DNA of 35,745 nucleotides from Nioella nitratireducens (GTDB taxonomy: Bacteria; Pseudomonadota; Alphaproteobacteria; Rhodobacterales; Rhodobacteraceae). Within the stretch, counting starts at the first letter, position 1, and the number at the start of each line of letters is the position of its first letter. The notes beneath the pieces are model-generated. The model was given only the letters and a program-made list of their open reading frames with translations. It was not told the DNA's origin and ran no database searches. The DNA is taken from assembly GCF_001879715.1 (NCBI RefSeq), contig NZ_MNBW01000026.1:1-35745 (forward strand), read 5' to 3'. Below are positions 35,032-35,745 of the stretch, in pieces. The position numbers and the translations under genes are program-made.

Positions 35032-35685
35032 TCAGCCGTGACCGGCCAGAACCGCGATGCGAATCTCTTCGGCGGCGGCGGCCAATGCAGTAGCCTCAGC
35101 CTCGGTCAGCGGCATTTCGAAAATGACCGAAACAGCATAGGCAGTGTCCGGCGAGACCGGAACGGTCTTGTCCGACGCCACGCCAAGGGTCACGGCCATC
35201 ATCGTAAAGGCATCCGCGGTGATCCCGTAGCTGCTCAGGTCGATGCTGCCGTCCAAAGCGTCGCGGAAGATCGCAAGGTTCTGCAAGGGCGAGTCGATGA
35301 TGGTCAGATCGTCCCAGTTGAGAGACAGTTCCGTCACCATGTCGTCGAGGGACAGGTTGTAGAAATCGGCCATGCTGGAAATCGTCAGCATCGCTTCATC
35401 ATAGGAGCGGTCCAGCACATGATCGGGAGAGCGTGCAACGCTCAGGCGACCGAGTTCAACCTCGGGAATGCCTTCCGACGCCCACGGCGGCGTACCGCCA
35501 CCGGCACTGTCAGACGGGCCACCGGCCTGCGGACCCTGACCGTCAGAATCCGTGCCCGGGCCACCTTGCCCCTGACCTTGCGTGCCTTGGTTGCCCTGGC
35601 CGCTCTGTGCGCCCTGGCCACCTTGGCCCTGAACGCCGGCATTTGCTGCGCCGTTTCCGCCTTGGCCACCCAAGTTCGACAGCAA
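35032..35685 (-). CDS. Gly/Gln-rich paralogue B, apparently lacking its signal peptide
   Basis: A 217-residue reading frame: a Gly/Gln-rich head (GGQGGNGAANAGVQGQGGQGAQSGQGNQG), then the same domain as paralogue A (WASEGIPEVELGRLSVARSPDHVLDRSYDEA, DSPLQNLAIF, GVASDKTVPVSPDT, ending AVLAGHG). The only start in frame near the head is TTG at 35685, with no ribosome site. The frame closes at a stop codon 35734-35736, with no ATG or GTG between, and no signal peptide is encoded. So the gene seems 5'-truncated, or starts weakly at TTG, while paralogue A has a complete export signal. The ~60 bases upstream are AT-rich compared with the gene. Confidence 0.6.
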   Translation of the reverse strand: MLSNLGGQGGNGAANAGVQGQGGQGAQSGQGNQGTQGQGQGGPGTDSDGQGPQAGGPSDSAGGGTPPWASEGIPEVELGRLSVARSPDHVLDRSYDEAMLTISSMADFYNLSLDDMVTELSLNWDDLTIIDSPLQNLAIFRDALDGSIDLSSYGITADAFTMMAVTLGVASDKTVPVSPDTAYAVSVIFEMPLTEAEATALAAAAEEIRIAVLAGHG

Positions 35686-35745
35686 ATCGACTAAGTGATT
35701 GATATTGTTATGGCAGGATTCGCCATTGTGTGACTACCGAGATGT

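Overview
The window looks like a chromosomal segment from an alphaproteobacterium, most likely of the Rhodobacterales/Roseobacter type. The signs are high GC content, an FYDLN-type acidic protein (a family I know mainly from Alphaproteobacteria), frequent GTG/TTG starts, and RTX proteins typical of marine members. The dominant theme is a surface-polysaccharide locus (about 3.6-28.9 kb), joined by two RTX proteins and a cluster of exported, glycine-rich proteins.

Layout. 0.1-3.4 kb is a housekeeping flank: a secreted protein with a PRC-barrel-like tail, a GntR/FCD regulator, a YgjP-type metallopeptidase, an FYDLN protein with its terminator, and tRNA-Ala(GGC). 3.6-6.9 kb is an rfbC-rfbB-rfbD-rfbA operon with overlapping genes, making dTDP-L-rhamnose. 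7.0-14.3 kb holds a GT4 glycosyltransferase, a Wza-like export lipoprotein on the opposite strand, and a run of sugar-nucleotide epimerase/reductase, undecaprenyl-phosphate sugar transferase, a very large GT2+GT4 glycosyltransferase and a hexapeptide acetyltransferase. 14.3-17.4 kb is an ABC capsule exporter: permease, KpsE-like inner-membrane protein and ATPase. A bifunctional GDP-mannose enzyme (manC type) follows. 19.0-24.4 kb is a minus-strand group: a WbpM/CapD-type nucleotide-sugar dehydratase, then YjbH, YjbF and YjbE homologues.

24.6-31.7 kb carries a small exported protein, an M10 (serralysin-like) metalloprotease with internal RTX and six C-terminal VCBS/FG-GAP-like repeats, a UDP-glucuronate 4-epimerase, and a 903-residue beta-propeller + RTX protein. 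The two RTX genes share a 65-bp identical segment. tRNA-Trp(CCA) then separates this from a small exported protein, a second CatB-like acetyltransferase, an outer-membrane beta-barrel gene whose signal peptide is broken by a 10-bp tandem duplication, and two tandem paralogous Gly-rich proteins of unknown function.

How it fits together (inference): sugar nucleotides (dTDP-rhamnose, GDP-mannose, UDP-galacturonate and a 4-keto-6-deoxy amino sugar) feed the glycosyltransferases. The polymer is acetylated and exported by the KpsMTE/Wza-type route, and YjbEFH acts on an exopolysaccharide at the outer membrane. The RTX proteins would leave by a type I system that is not encoded here. The least-explained parts are the tandem Gly-rich paralogues with the frameshifted porin-like gene, and the recombining RTX pair.
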